From: Coprococcus phoceensis
Lineage (GTDB): Bacteria; Bacillota; Clostridia; Lachnospirales; Lachnospiraceae
Direction of reading: 5' to 3'
Assembly (NCBI RefSeq): GCF_900104635.1
Contig: NZ_FNWC01000007.1
Coordinates: 248,001 to 312,000, forward strand
Length of the DNA stretch: 64,000 bases
Every line of letters begins with the position of its first letter. Position 1 is the first letter of the stretch. Both the position numbers and the translations under genes were made by a program. Below the pieces are notes generated by a model. That model made no database searches and was not told where the DNA came from. It saw only the letters and a program-made list of their open reading frames with translations. Shown piece by piece: positions 7,919 to 15,601 of the stretch.

Positions 7919-8190
7919 TTTGACAACTGAATAAAGCAGACAGATACGTTTGTGAGATAGCGAGCCACGGGGACTGTACGCCACGACCTTTTCAAAAGAA
8001 AGCGAGCGACCCACGCAGTGATCCGAGAGCGACTGTTGGAAAAGTCGTTTTGCCACGACCTATCCTCACAGAATAATGATACGTCCGCATGGTGCGGTTC
8101 TGCCCACAGGAATGGGAATAGTTGAGATACTAATGGAGCTTTCCAAAGCCGTCTATCTGCTTCTGTAACTTATCAATAGACACACAGTAA
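7919..8190 (+). ncRNA. Candidate structured RNA / regulatory leader upstream of xis, ICE1
   Basis: A non-coding stretch of about 270 bp that is almost identical to 48895-49165, although the genes just upstream are strongly diverged. Visible helices include ACGAC-C-TTTTC pairing with GAAAAGTCGT, the hairpin CCGCA-TGG-TGCGG and CCCAC...TGGG. No ORF is conserved here. Group II intron features were not seen. It could be a long 5' leader of xis-int, an independent RNA, or an Int/regulator binding region. Confidence 0.4.
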
Positions 8191-8205
8191 AGGGGGTGTT
8201 ACATT

Positions 8206-8271
8206 ATGTTAAATACTGATGTGTTAAATGATGTGATGTTCCAGCGAGGTAAGGTGTTGGAATATGAATAA
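8206..8271 (+). CDS. 21-codon ORF overlapping xis, ICE1
   Basis: The ORF MLNTDVLNDVMFQRGKVLEY... is preceded by AAAGGGGGTG, and its stop overlaps the ATG of xis, an arrangement typical of translational coupling. It is exactly conserved at 49181-49246. The peptide is too short for family assignment; it may serve only to load ribosomes onto xis. Confidence 0.45.
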   Translation: MLNTDVLNDVMFQRGKVLEYE

Positions 8272-8458
8272 AACGAAGATAAGAGCAACGGAACAGCCGA
8301 TTGCTGTTGATATAGAGGGACTGTCTGCTATGTTATCTTGTGGTCGTGCTACTGCTAGAAAGATTGGTGAGCAGGCAGGAGCAAAAATTGTGATAGGTCG
8401 CAGGGTTCTTTATTCCATAGAAAAAGTCAAGAAATACTTGTTATATTTGGAAGAATAG
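8264..8458 (+). CDS. xis: Excisionase Xis, ICE1
   Basis: A 64-aa winged-helix excisionase of the Tn916 Xis family (about 67 aa in Tn916). The helix-turn-helix is LSAMLSCGRATARKIGEQAG and the C-terminal wing includes IVIGRRVLYSIEKVKKYL. It binds the element ends and directs Int towards excision. It lies directly upstream of int, and the predicted protein is identical to 49239-49433. Confidence 0.92.
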   Translation: MNKTKIRATEQPIAVDIEGLSAMLSCGRATARKIGEQAGAKIVIGRRVLYSIEKVKKYLLYLEE

Positions 8459-8562
8459 AGCGATTTTCTATTTATGTTCTCTGGCGTGTGTAGTATAATA
8501 AGAAAGGACAAAGCACGCTGTGAGAACAAGAAAAGAGGCTTTTTCAGAAAGGAATGGTTCTC

Positions 8563-9783
8563 ATGGCAATTAGTAGAAAAGACCCAAAAGGAAGAAAATT
8601 AAGAGAGGGCGAAAACTGGCGTAATGATGGAAGATACAGTTATCGTTATACAGATGTAAGAACAGGCAAGAGATTGACAGTCTATGCACAAGATTTACCA
8701 GAGCTTCGAGAAAAAGAGAAACAGATTGCAAAGGATATGGAAGATAATATATTGACAGACGGAGCAATCAAAAAAATGACGCTTAACACGTTGTTTGAGC
8801 GTTATATGGCAACTCGTGAGCTGGCTGATACTACAAGAGTTAGTTATGTTCGTGCTTGGGAAAACAGAGTAAAAGACGAGATTGGAAATATTAAAGTTGT
8901 TCAGCTTTTACCCTCACATATTAAAGCGTATTATGCGAAGCTTTCCAAAGCTGGATATGCTTATTCTACAATCAAGTATATTCATAACCTGCTTTATCCT
9001 GCATTAGAAATGGCTGTTGATGATGATATTATCCGAAAGAACCCTGCAAAAAGTTCCATTAGCGATTATGGAAAACCAGCAGAGGAAAAAGAAGCCTTAA
9101 CAGTTTCTCAACAAGAAAAGTTTATGGAGTTTGTAAAACAGAGCAATGTCTATAACACATATTATCCTATGTTTACCATAATGATTGGTACGGGGTTAAG
9201 GTGTGGGGAGCTTATTGGTCTTACATGGAAAGATATAAACATCAAGGCAAAAACGGTTAATGTAGACCACCAGCTCATTTATAAGAATTTAGGCGACGGT
9301 TGCAAGTTCCATATCTCAACACCAAAAACGGAGTCGGGTATTCGTATTATACCTACGACACAAGAAGTTGCAAAAGCCTTTGAGGAACAAAGGAAAATCA
9401 ATTTCATGCTTGCAAAGGATAAGAGCATTGAGGTGGACGGGTATTCGGGGTTTGTCTTTACAGCGAAATCGGGCAGACCGCTTATGCCGAATGGCGTAAA
9501 TAGTGTTTTATATAACATTGTAGACGCATATAACAAAACCGAAGTAGAGAGAGCAAAAAAAGAGCATAGGAAAGCAGAACTGTTACCAAAGTTTTCAGCT
9601 CATGTAATGCGTCACACAGCTTGTACCAGAATGGCAGAGTGCCGTATGGACGTAAAAGTTCTTCAATATATTATGGGACACGCTCATATAGATGTAACAA
9701 TGGAAGTGTACAATCATATTGGAGAGCTGACAAGGATTGAAAATGAGATTGCAAGACTAGATAGTATGGTGTTAAATGCTTGA
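8563..9783 (+). CDS. int: Tyrosine integrase Int (Tn916 type), ICE1
   Basis: A 406-aa tyrosine recombinase, close to the 405 aa of Tn916 Int. The N-terminal arm-binding domain is at about 1-70, the SAM-like core-binding domain at 70-165, and the catalytic domain contains GLRCGELIGLTW (Arg near 210), HVMRHTACT (His/Arg near 345) and the Tyr of TMEVYNH near 380. ATG 8563 is preferred to 8554 for its spacing from GAAAGGA. It differs from the ICE2 Int by one residue. Both copies stand next to a CIRCE core, which points to site preference for that operator. Confidence 0.95.
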   Translation: MAISRKDPKGRKLREGENWRNDGRYSYRYTDVRTGKRLTVYAQDLPELREKEKQIAKDMEDNILTDGAIKKMTLNTLFERYMATRELADTTRVSYVRAWENRVKDEIGNIKVVQLLPSHIKAYYAKLSKAGYAYSTIKYIHNLLYPALEMAVDDDIIRKNPAKSSISDYGKPAEEKEALTVSQQEKFMEFVKQSNVYNTYYPMFTIMIGTGLRCGELIGLTWKDINIKAKTVNVDHQLIYKNLGDGCKFHISTPKTESGIRIIPTTQEVAKAFEEQRKINFMLAKDKSIEVDGYSGFVFTAKSGRPLMPNGVNSVLYNIVDAYNKTEVERAKKEHRKAELLPKFSAHVMRHTACTRMAECRMDVKVLQYIMGHAHIDVTMEVYNHIGELTRIENEIARLDSMVLNA

Positions 9784-9800
9784 CACCACAAAAAGAAAAA

Positions 9801-9822
9801 TTGGTGTCAAATTGGTGTCAAA
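9801..9822. repeat. Int arm-type repeats, right end of ICE1
   Basis: Two abutting 11-bp direct repeats TTGGTGTCAAA (9801-9811, 9812-9822), with an inverted partial copy TTGACACCA at the int stop codon. The same pair occurs at the right end of ICE2 (50776) and, with one extra base between copies, at its left end (15423). They are probable binding sites for the Int N-terminal domain. Confidence 0.75.
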
Positions 9823-9904
9823 ACAGAAAAAATCACAATTTCAAAAGAAATAAGATACTGCAAACCATTGATTTTAAAGGGTTTGCAAAAAAATAACAAA
9901 AATA

Positions 9905-9947
9905 TTAGCACTCACCTCTTGACAGTGCTAATTATAAGTGTTATAAC
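9905..9947 (+). promoter_or_regulatory. attR of ICE1 overlapping CIRCE operator and hsp20 promoter
   Basis: TTAGCACTC (9905-9913), a 9-bp spacer and CAGTGCTAA (9923-9931) form a CIRCE element with one mismatch to GAGTGCTAA, the binding site of the HrcA repressor. TTGACA (9919-9924), a 17-bp spacer and TATAAC (9942-9947) form the promoter. The first 17 bp are the ICE core, shared with attL of ICE2 (15288, one mismatch) and attR of ICE2 (50880). The ICE/chromosome border thus lies within the spacer and the -35 box. Confidence 0.85.
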
Positions 9948-10040
9948 GTAGATAGAACAAAGGAAGAGGAACAAAAAGAAGTTCCGAAATCCAATGCTCC
10001 AAACCAATAAACAATATGCTTTTGAAAGGAGACATGACTT

Positions 10041-10493
10041 ATGTTAAGACCTAGTATTTTTAATGATAATTTATTTGATGATTTCTTTGAATTCCCATTC
10101 TTTGATGATCGGGCAGAGAGAAAATTATATGGACACAATGCGAAAAACATTATGAAGACAGACATCAAAGAACATAAAGACGGATATGAGCTTGAGATTG
10201 ATCTTCCGGGATTTCATAAAGATGAGATTCAGGCTGAGTTAAAAGATGGATATTTGACTATCAGCGCAGCAAAACAGTTGAATCAGGATGAGAAGGAAAA
10301 AGAATCCGGAAAATATATTCGTCGTGAACGCTACAGCGGATCTTGCCAGAGAAGTTTCTATGTGGGAGACGAGATTACACAGGAAGACATCAAAGCGGAA
10401 TTCAAACATGGCATTTTGAAACTGTTTGTTCCAAAGAAAGAAGCAAAGCCGGAAGTAGAGCAAAGAAAATTTGTATCAATTGAAGGCGAATAA
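10041..10493 (+). CDS. hsp20: Small heat-shock protein Hsp20
   Basis: A 150-aa alpha-crystallin-type chaperone that holds unfolding proteins under heat stress. The short N-terminal arm (MLRPSIFNDNLFDDFFEFP) is followed by the alpha-crystallin domain at about 35-135, with DIKEHKDGYELEIDLPGF and the final GILKLFVPK (variant of the GxLxxxxPK motif). GGAGACATGACTT precedes the start. It is the first gene of a CIRCE-controlled unit with dnaJ, whose operator was rebuilt by ICE1 integration. Confidence 0.95.
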   Translation: MLRPSIFNDNLFDDFFEFPFFDDRAERKLYGHNAKNIMKTDIKEHKDGYELEIDLPGFHKDEIQAELKDGYLTISAAKQLNQDEKEKESGKYIRRERYSGSCQRSFYVGDEITQEDIKAEFKHGILKLFVPKKEAKPEVEQRKFVSIEGE

Positions 10494-10524
10494 AATAGGT
10501 GTGCAAGCAAAGTAACTGATTGAA

Positions 10525-10548
10525 ACCCTGGGGAGTAATTCCCGGGGT
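10525..10548 (+). promoter_or_regulatory. Stem-loop between hsp20 and dnaJ
   Basis: ACCCTGGGGA and TTCCCGGGGT pair over 10 bp around a GTAA tetraloop, with no T run. It may act as an mRNA processing or stability hairpin between the two chaperone genes, or as a weak attenuator. Confidence 0.55.
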
Positions 10549-10573
10549 ATTCTTAATATGGGAGGTGATGATT

Positions 10574-11539
10574 GTGGAAACAAAACGTGATTATTATGAG
10601 GTTCTTGGAGTCAACCGAGAGGCAGAAGAAGGGGCTATTAAGAAGGCATATCGAAAGCTGGCAAAAAAATATCATCCGGATACGAATGCAGGAAATGCTC
10701 AGGCAGAGCAGAGATTTAAAGAGATTACAGAAGCATATACGGTTTTGAGTGATCCCAAAAAACGAAAACTATATGATCAGTTTGGTCATGCGGCGTTTGA
10801 TGGAAGTGGTCCGCAGGAAGGCGCATATTACAGAAATGCCGGAAATACCGGAAATGGAGGTTATCGGGAATATCATTTCGAAGGTGGTGACATGGACGAT
10901 ATTTTCGGAGATATTTTTGGTGATATGTTTCATGGAAAGAATAGTGGAGGATTTGGAAAGCGTGGATTTGGCGGTCGAGAATTTTCCGGCAGAGGGTCTG
11001 ATGTGGAAGCAGATGTCGCTGTAAGTTTTGACGAAGCTGTTTTCGGAGGGGATAAAGTCATTCATTTAAGAGGTCAGGATGGAAATGTACAATCACTTCA
11101 GGTTCACATTCCGGCAGGAATTGAGACAGGAAAGACAATCCGCTTGAGAGGAAAAGGCAATCCGGGAATCAACGGTGGAGGGAGTGGAGACTTATTACTT
11201 CGTGTCACGGTAGGAGAAAAGCCGGGATATGAAAGAAAAGGAAGGGATATCTACACGACGGTTCAGATACCGTACACGACAGCAGTATTTGGAGGAGAAG
11301 CCCGTGTAAAAACAATACATGGAGAGGTTATTTGCAAGATTCGAGAAGGAACGCAGTCAGGAAGTAAGATCCGTCTGCGGGGAAAAGGCGTTGTATCCAT
11401 GAAAAATCCATCTCAGTACGGTGATCAGTATGTAACAGTACAGATTCAGGTGCCAAAGAATTTAAGCGCAGAGGCAAAACAAAAATTAAGAGAATTTGAA
11501 AAATTAGCCAGCCAAAGCAGTAATGGGCATGCAGCATAG
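10574..11539 (+). CDS. DnaJ-family co-chaperone without zinc finger (CbpA type)
   Basis: A 321-aa J-domain protein that stimulates DnaK. The J domain covers residues 5-70, with the HPD motif near residue 34 (KKYHPDTN). A Gly/Phe-rich linker at about 75-150 and the two C-terminal beta domains follow. The four CxxCxGxG zinc motifs of classical DnaJ are absent, as in CbpA. GTG 10574 is chosen because GGAGG lies 8 bp upstream; ATG 10568 is too close. It follows hsp20 by 80 bp and is probably in the same heat-shock unit. Confidence 0.92.
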   Translation: METKRDYYEVLGVNREAEEGAIKKAYRKLAKKYHPDTNAGNAQAEQRFKEITEAYTVLSDPKKRKLYDQFGHAAFDGSGPQEGAYYRNAGNTGNGGYREYHFEGGDMDDIFGDIFGDMFHGKNSGGFGKRGFGGREFSGRGSDVEADVAVSFDEAVFGGDKVIHLRGQDGNVQSLQVHIPAGIETGKTIRLRGKGNPGINGGGSGDLLLRVTVGEKPGYERKGRDIYTTVQIPYTTAVFGGEARVKTIHGEVICKIREGTQSGSKIRLRGKGVVSMKNPSQYGDQYVTVQIQVPKNLSAEAKQKLREFEKLASQSSNGHAA

Positions 11540-11550
11540 GGAATGCATAG

Positions 11551-11589
11551 AAACGGTAATTTTTATTTTTTTAGAAATTACCGTTTTTG
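11551..11589 (+). terminator. Terminator after dnaJ
   Basis: AACGGTAATTT and AAATTACCGTT form an 11-bp stem followed by a T run, closing the hsp20-dnaJ unit. Confidence 0.88.
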
Positions 11590-11659
11590 TATGTTTATTT
11601 TTAATGGGTATGCTATAATGACTGTACGCAAATTTGTAGACAGTAGAAAGGAAATGCGT

Positions 11660-12292
11660 ATGGAGAATCAAAAAGAGAAAAGTACAAAAAAGAGAAGGAT
11701 GCTGAAATTTATAGGAAAGCATCTTACAAAAAATGTAGTTATCGTTCTTGCAGTGGTTTTGGTAATCGCACTTGGGGCAATTGGACTGCGCAGTGTAATC
11801 ACATCGGAGAGCAAGACTACGAAAATAGGATTTGAAAATATTGGGGAATTGGCGACACAATCCGCATATTGCACAGAAGTAAATGTGACCGATGACTGGA
11901 GAAAGCTGTTCGGAATCAAAATACCATTTACTCAGAGTAAATATATTTATAGCTACGATTTTGTGATCAAGGCAGGGTATGATTTTAAAGATATCAAGTG
12001 GAGTGAAAAAGGTGACAAGATTGAAGTGACACTCCCGGAGGTGAAAGTCTTGAGCAACGAGATTGACTTGGATTCCTTTAAAGTGTACCATGAAGAAGAG
12101 AGTATTTTCAGCCCGATTACCTTAGATGAAAGCAACGAAGCATTGGAGAATCTGAAAAAGACAGCGCAGGACGATGCCATTGCAAATGGATTGTTTGAGA
12201 ATGCGAGAAGTAATGCAGAGACAATTTTGACAGGATTTTTTGGAAATGTCTATGATTTGGATAAATATGAGATTGTCTTTCAGGATAAATAA
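11660..12292 (+). CDS. DUF4230 membrane-anchored protein
   Basis: A 210-aa protein with a basic N-terminus (MENQKEKSTKKRR), one membrane helix at about residues 28-48 and an outward-facing DUF4230 domain (DSESKTTKIGFENIGELATQSAYC onward). The function is unknown; members are common in Clostridia. ATG 11660 gives good spacing from GAAAGGA, while 11654 is only 2 bp away from it. The gene lies between two terminators together with a tiny downstream ORF. Confidence 0.8.
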   Translation: MENQKEKSTKKRRMLKFIGKHLTKNVVIVLAVVLVIALGAIGLRSVITSESKTTKIGFENIGELATQSAYCTEVNVTDDWRKLFGIKIPFTQSKYIYSYDFVIKAGYDFKDIKWSEKGDKIEVTLPEVKVLSNEIDLDSFKVYHEEESIFSPITLDESNEALENLKKTAQDDAIANGLFENARSNAETILTGFFGNVYDLDKYEIVFQDK

Positions 12293-12309
12293 AAAGGAGG
12301 AGCGGTAGG

Positions 12310-12393
12310 ATGAAGAAAAAGTTATTATATGCGTTAGGGCTTGTTGCGGCTGCGATTGTGCTGTTTTACTTTATATTATATCTGACAGCATAA
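12310..12393 (+). CDS. 27-aa membrane peptide
   Basis: The ORF MKKKLLYALGLVAAAIVLFY... follows a strong AAGGAGGAGCGG site and encodes one membrane helix after a KKK start, so it would insert with the C-terminus outside. It lies 17 bp after the DUF4230 gene and is probably co-transcribed with it. The family is unknown. Confidence 0.5.
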   Translation: MKKKLLYALGLVAAAIVLFYFILYLTA

Positions 12394-12408
12394 GATTAAG
12401 GCATGTAT

Positions 12409-12451
12409 AAAACACCTCGCGGGACTAGTATTGGTAGCGAGGTGTTTTTAT
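12409..12451. terminator. Bidirectional terminator
   Basis: AAAACACCTCGC (12409-12420) pairs with GCGAGGTGTTTT (12437-12448), with T/A runs on both sides. It separates the convergent DUF4230 unit and the hydrolase gene. Confidence 0.88.
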
Positions 12452-12473
12452 AGTTCCTGATTTCGAAATCTGC

Positions 12474-13364
12474 TTAGTCGTATTTGTTCATCCATTTGAT
12501 GAGTTCTACACAGTAGTCATCATGTCTGTCTACGAAGCAGGTATGTCTCGCACGTTCCCAAAGAATCCATTTGGAGTTTGGAATTCCGTCTGCCATTGTT
12601 TTGGCAACAAGAGGAGAGCAAAGATCTGAGATACCGCTGCAGATCAGCGAAGGGATCTTGATCTCACCAAGTCTGTCAATGTACTCGAAGTCCTTGAGAG
12701 TGCCTGTAGGTGCAAACTCGTTTGGTCCCCATCCTTCAACATAAGACTCAGAACCGGATTTTTTAGGTCTTTTACAACACTCAGGAGCATCCTCACCTAG
12801 CCAATAGTTGCAGTATCTGTCCATATATTCAGCAACGGCCGCATCATAAGCTTCTCCTGTGAAATCACCCGTTTCGAGTGCATGGTTGATCGCGTCCTGC
12901 ATATCCTGTGGCATCATCTTGATGCGGCGAAGACCTTCTCGCTCCCAAAGAGAGCTGCTTGGGTGACCGCTGGAAATGATGAAACTTTTAATGCCCTGTG
13001 GTTTGTAATCAATTGCATAAGCAATCTGCATCATGCCACCCCAGGATTGTCCGATAATATGACACTCATCTAATCCAAGATGTTTTCTTAAAGCATCAAG
13101 TTCGTCTAACCAAACTTTTTGATTCCAAAGTTCTGGATGTCCGTCGAGGTATGAGTTCCCACAGCCGATTTGGTCATACATAACGATCATACGGTCATCG
13201 TCGTCAGCGACGTTATCTAATACCTCATAATAATTGTGAGTAGAACCCGGTCCGCCGTGGAGACAGATCAAAGGTGCTTTTCCATTGTTTTTTCTTTCAC
13301 CGACTATTCTATAATATGTCTGATAGCCAAGGTATGGCATATAGCCTTCTGTAATTTTTGCCAT
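12474..13364 (-). CDS. Alpha/beta hydrolase, proline iminopeptidase family (S33)
   Basis: A 296-aa cytoplasmic hydrolase. HGGPGSTHNY near residue 35 forms the oxyanion hole, GQSWGGM near 105 carries the nucleophile serine, SGISDLCSP near 245 the aspartate and RARHTCF near 270 the histidine. These features fit proline iminopeptidase-like enzymes that release N-terminal proline from peptides; the substrate is not certain. The start MAKITEGYMPY (13364) follows AAAGGGGAACATC; the longer frame lacks such a site. It stands alone, with the ISAs1 insertion some 90 bp upstream that could affect its promoter. Confidence 0.85.
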   Translation of the reverse strand: MAKITEGYMPYLGYQTYYRIVGERKNNGKAPLICLHGGPGSTHNYYEVLDNVADDDDRMIVMYDQIGCGNSYLDGHPELWNQKVWLDELDALRKHLGLDECHIIGQSWGGMMQIAYAIDYKPQGIKSFIISSGHPSSSLWEREGLRRIKMMPQDMQDAINHALETGDFTGEAYDAAVAEYMDRYCNYWLGEDAPECCKRPKKSGSESYVEGWGPNEFAPTGTLKDFEYIDRLGEIKIPSLICSGISDLCSPLVAKTMADGIPNSKWILWERARHTCFVDRHDDYCVELIKWMNKYD

Positions 13365-13456
13365 GATGTTCCCCTTTCTGTTTTGTTTATTAAGAAAGTC
13401 CATTATAATATATTTTGTGGGAGGATGGCAATTGTATTTCAGTTCTTTTTCAAGCC

Positions 13457-14693
13457 AAACGCATGAATGTGCTCCTCAACCACACCATATACTAAATTCA
13501 AAAATTATAAAGACATAATCTTCTCTAAATGCTTTTCTGGATTTGTTCCAATCACATACCGTTTCTTTTTCATGCTTAACGGACGGCTTCCTACCTCTAA
13601 AATTTTTAACATATTCAAAGCCAGTTTTCTTATAATGTTCAGATTATAGGATGCCTGCTTTTCTAATGTGTGATTCCCATCTTCTCGAAAGGTTACATCT
13701 AAATGCCAATGATAGCTTTCTATCATCCAATGACCACGCACAGCTCGCTCTGCTTCTTCTATATTGGTCGACAGGCTGCTTATGAAATATCTTTCTTCTA
13801 CTGTTGTACTGCCATCTGTCCCTGCTATTGTATTACGAGTCATGATAATGCTTTTTAATCCTGCCCATTCTTTCTTCCGGCTTAACCAGCTGATGTCTTC
13901 TGTCTGCCAGTATTCCCGTTTCTCAAGGTTCCCCCTGGCCTTTTCTATCCGGTTTTTATAAGCGCATTTCTCACGAAGTTCTTTATCTGCAAAATATTCC
14001 CTCACATCTTCCAGAAGACTCCCCTGGTTTGCCTTTAATGCCAGAACATAATCCGCACGCTTTTGGCGGATTTTCTTTACAATAGCCACCTGGGTTCCCA
14101 TGGCATCTGTTGTTATGATTGTCCCTTTTATATTCAGATGGTCCAACAGTTCTGGGATTGCTTTGATCTCATTTGTTTTTTCTTCTACTCGTTTCTGTCC
14201 CAGGCAAAAGCCTCTTTCATCTACAGCACTGACAATATGATTCGGTCTCTGGTTCTTATTTCCGTTCCCTCTCTGGGTTTTTCCGTCAATCGCAAGCAGG
14301 CGCTTTACTTTCTCCCCCTCATCGCTGCTTAACATTTCATTCCACTTTTGCTGAAAACTTTCCAGAAATTCAGTGGGCACCATTGCAAAAACTCTTTGGA
14401 GTGTATCATGGGAAGGGATTCCATTTGGAAGTTCCAGATAATTTTGCAAAAAATCTTCATGTTCTTTTCCAAACATCTCAATCTCTACCCAATCATCTGC
14501 ATTTGCAAGCGTAGCAAAAAATACAAGCAGGATAATATCCGCCATCTTATGCAAAACTTTCTTCTCCTGTCTTATGTCCATCACCGTACCTGCATAGTCT
14601 AAAATCTCTTTCATAGGAACACCCCATCCTTTTTTCTTTGATTATATCAAAAAATCCGGACAGGGTGTTCATAATTTATTCATTCATGCGTTT
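13457..14693 (-). mobile_element. ISAs1-family insertion sequence
   Basis: An intact ISAs1-type transposase gene bounded by a 13-bp inverted repeat AAACGCATGAATG (13457-13469, complement at 14681-14693). I saw no clear target duplication, so the exact ends are provisional. It separates the hydrolase gene from a PD-(D/E)XK transposase remnant. Confidence 0.75.
13505..14614 (-). CDS. ISAs1-family DDE transposase
   Basis: A 369-aa transposase with the N-terminal DDE_Tnp_1-associated domain (MADIILLVFFATLANADDWVEIE, a hallmark of ISAs1) and the catalytic stretches LLAIDGKTQRG (first Asp), IITTDAMGTQ (second Asp) and RGHWMIESYHWHLDVTFRED (Glu). Length is typical and the ORF is intact. The short spacing to the left inverted repeat fits the small size of these elements. 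Confidence 0.95.
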   Translation of the reverse strand: MKEILDYAGTVMDIRQEKKVLHKMADIILLVFFATLANADDWVEIEMFGKEHEDFLQNYLELPNGIPSHDTLQRVFAMVPTEFLESFQQKWNEMLSSDEGEKVKRLLAIDGKTQRGNGNKNQRPNHIVSAVDERGFCLGQKRVEEKTNEIKAIPELLDHLNIKGTIITTDAMGTQVAIVKKIRQKRADYVLALKANQGSLLEDVREYFADKELREKCAYKNRIEKARGNLEKREYWQTEDISWLSRKKEWAGLKSIIMTRNTIAGTDGSTTVEERYFISSLSTNIEEAERAVRGHWMIESYHWHLDVTFREDGNHTLEKQASYNLNIIRKLALNMLKILEVGSRPLSMKKKRYVIGTNPEKHLEKIMSL

Positions 14694-14711
14694 GTCGTGA
14701 GTTCTTTTTGA

Positions 14712-15155
14712 GGTCACACAGAGTATCGGCATCATGCAAAGCAGATTTTTGATACGGGACTTGAAATGGATTTATTGCAGGAATATTTTTTGATTCCACT
14801 TGATATTTTTCGGAAAACCACGCATAATGAAATTAGTAAATTAGAGGCTTGGCTATACTTTTTAAGTTCTGATAAACCGGAAGATATTTTGAAAGTTGTC
14901 GGGAAATATCCGGAGTTTCGAGAGTTATACCAGGATCTCATTGTGTTTCGATATCAACCAAAGGAGCTGATAGATATGTACCGAAAAGCGTTAAGAGAAG
15001 CAGATGCCAGTGATATAAAATATATGGTGGAAGAACAACAAAGAGAGATTGAGGAATTGAAGGAAATGAATGAAAGTTTGCAGGAAACGAATGAAAGTTT
15101 GCAGGAGCAGATTACAAAATTGCACATTTTGCTTGAAGAAATGAAAGAAAAATAA
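14712..15155 (+). pseudogene. PD-(D/E)XK nuclease-family (Rpn) transposase, 5'-truncated
   Basis: The frame open from 14712 encodes the C-terminal part of an Rpn/PD-(D/E)XK transposase (IPLDIFRKTTHNEISKLEAWLYFLS..., then a coiled coil rich in NESLQE). The nuclease domain is missing: a stop at 14709 and the ISAs1 element lie immediately upstream. From ATG 14766 a 129-aa peptide could still be made. It is probably a decaying remnant. Confidence 0.75.
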
Positions 15156-15287
15156 AATATAGAATATAGAATAGTAGAGGGCAGCTGTTGATTGGGAAGA
15201 GTTTTCCAATAGCAGTTGTCTTTTGCTTATTTGTAAAAAGAAACAATTTATCTATAAAAGCCAAAGCATACTGTTATTTGAAAAAAA

Positions 15288-15304
15288 TTAGCACTCACCC
15301 CTTG
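15288..15304. other. attL core of ICE2
   Basis: TTAGCACTCACCCCTTG equals the attR core except for one base (T at position 13). To its left lies chromosomal AT-rich sequence; to its right the CIRCE right half is missing, replaced by ICE sequence (TTATTACAGCG). Joining this left flank with the right flank of 50896 restores the uninterrupted clpB CIRCE. Confidence 0.8.
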
Positions 15305-15422
15305 TTATTACAGCGTAGCTTTTGTCTTAGTTCATAGAGTGCCGTAAAGTGCTTATTTACAGGCTTTTTACGGGTTTTATGAATTTATCACATTTCATCA
15401 AAAATCGTCAATATACAAAAAT

Positions 15423-15445
15423 TTGGTGTCAAAATTGGTGTCAAA
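15423..15445. repeat. Int arm-type repeats, left end of ICE2
   Basis: Two TTGGTGTCAAA repeats (15423-15433 and 15435-15445), the same 11-mer as at both right ends (9801, 50776). They lie about 120 bp inside the core, as expected for integrase arm sites. Confidence 0.75.
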
Positions 15446-15601
15446 TAACCTTGATTTGAGATTTTGATGAGCAACACATCAGTATAAAAAATTGAATACT
15501 TTATAGACTATGGAACGCCTAAAATGACGTTCCTTTTCTATTTCCAGCCGTTCTTATTGGACGGCTATTTTATTACTCAAAATGAAAGGAGCATTAGATT
15601 T

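Larger units (their letters stand above)
1..9931 (+). mobile_element. ICE1: right part of a deleted Tn916-family ICE
   Basis: The segment holds Tn916-type genes in the usual order (mobT, small membrane genes, ardA, tcpC remnant, sigma/orf8 regulators, xis, int) and ends at a CIRCE-overlapping attachment core at 9905. It begins just downstream of where oriT lies in ICE2, so its left half is outside the window. The genes tcpE, the virB4-like gene, orf15, orf14 and the 5' third of tcpC are missing through one deletion. Relaxase, excisionase and integrase remain, so it may be mobilisable but not self-transmissible (inference). Confidence 0.88.
15156..15601. other. Gene-free junction region holding the left end of ICE2
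   Basis: It contains chromosomal sequence up to 15287, the attachment core, the ICE arm repeats and the promoter/leader region of the adhesin gene. A stretch resembling GAGTGCCGTAAAGTGC lies at about 15340. The sequence around 15496-15560 (ATAGACTATGGAACGCCTAA...) recurs at about 22706-22770 in front of the adhesin remnant, so it belongs to the ICE backbone. No gene was seen. Confidence 0.7.

Noticed and set aside
7919..8190. Group II intron or known riboswitch
   Set aside because: No domain V-like hairpin, no reverse transcriptase gene and no recognised riboswitch core; left as an unclassified candidate RNA.
11504..12180. Minus-strand ORFs across the DUF4230 gene
   Set aside because: Antisense shadows rich in Phe, Ser and Cys, with no ribosome-binding site; the plus-strand gene explains the open frame.
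13457..14693. Target duplication of the ISAs1 element
   Set aside because: GTTCTTTTT occurs on both sides (13442 and 14700) but not directly at the ends, so it is not accepted as a target duplication.
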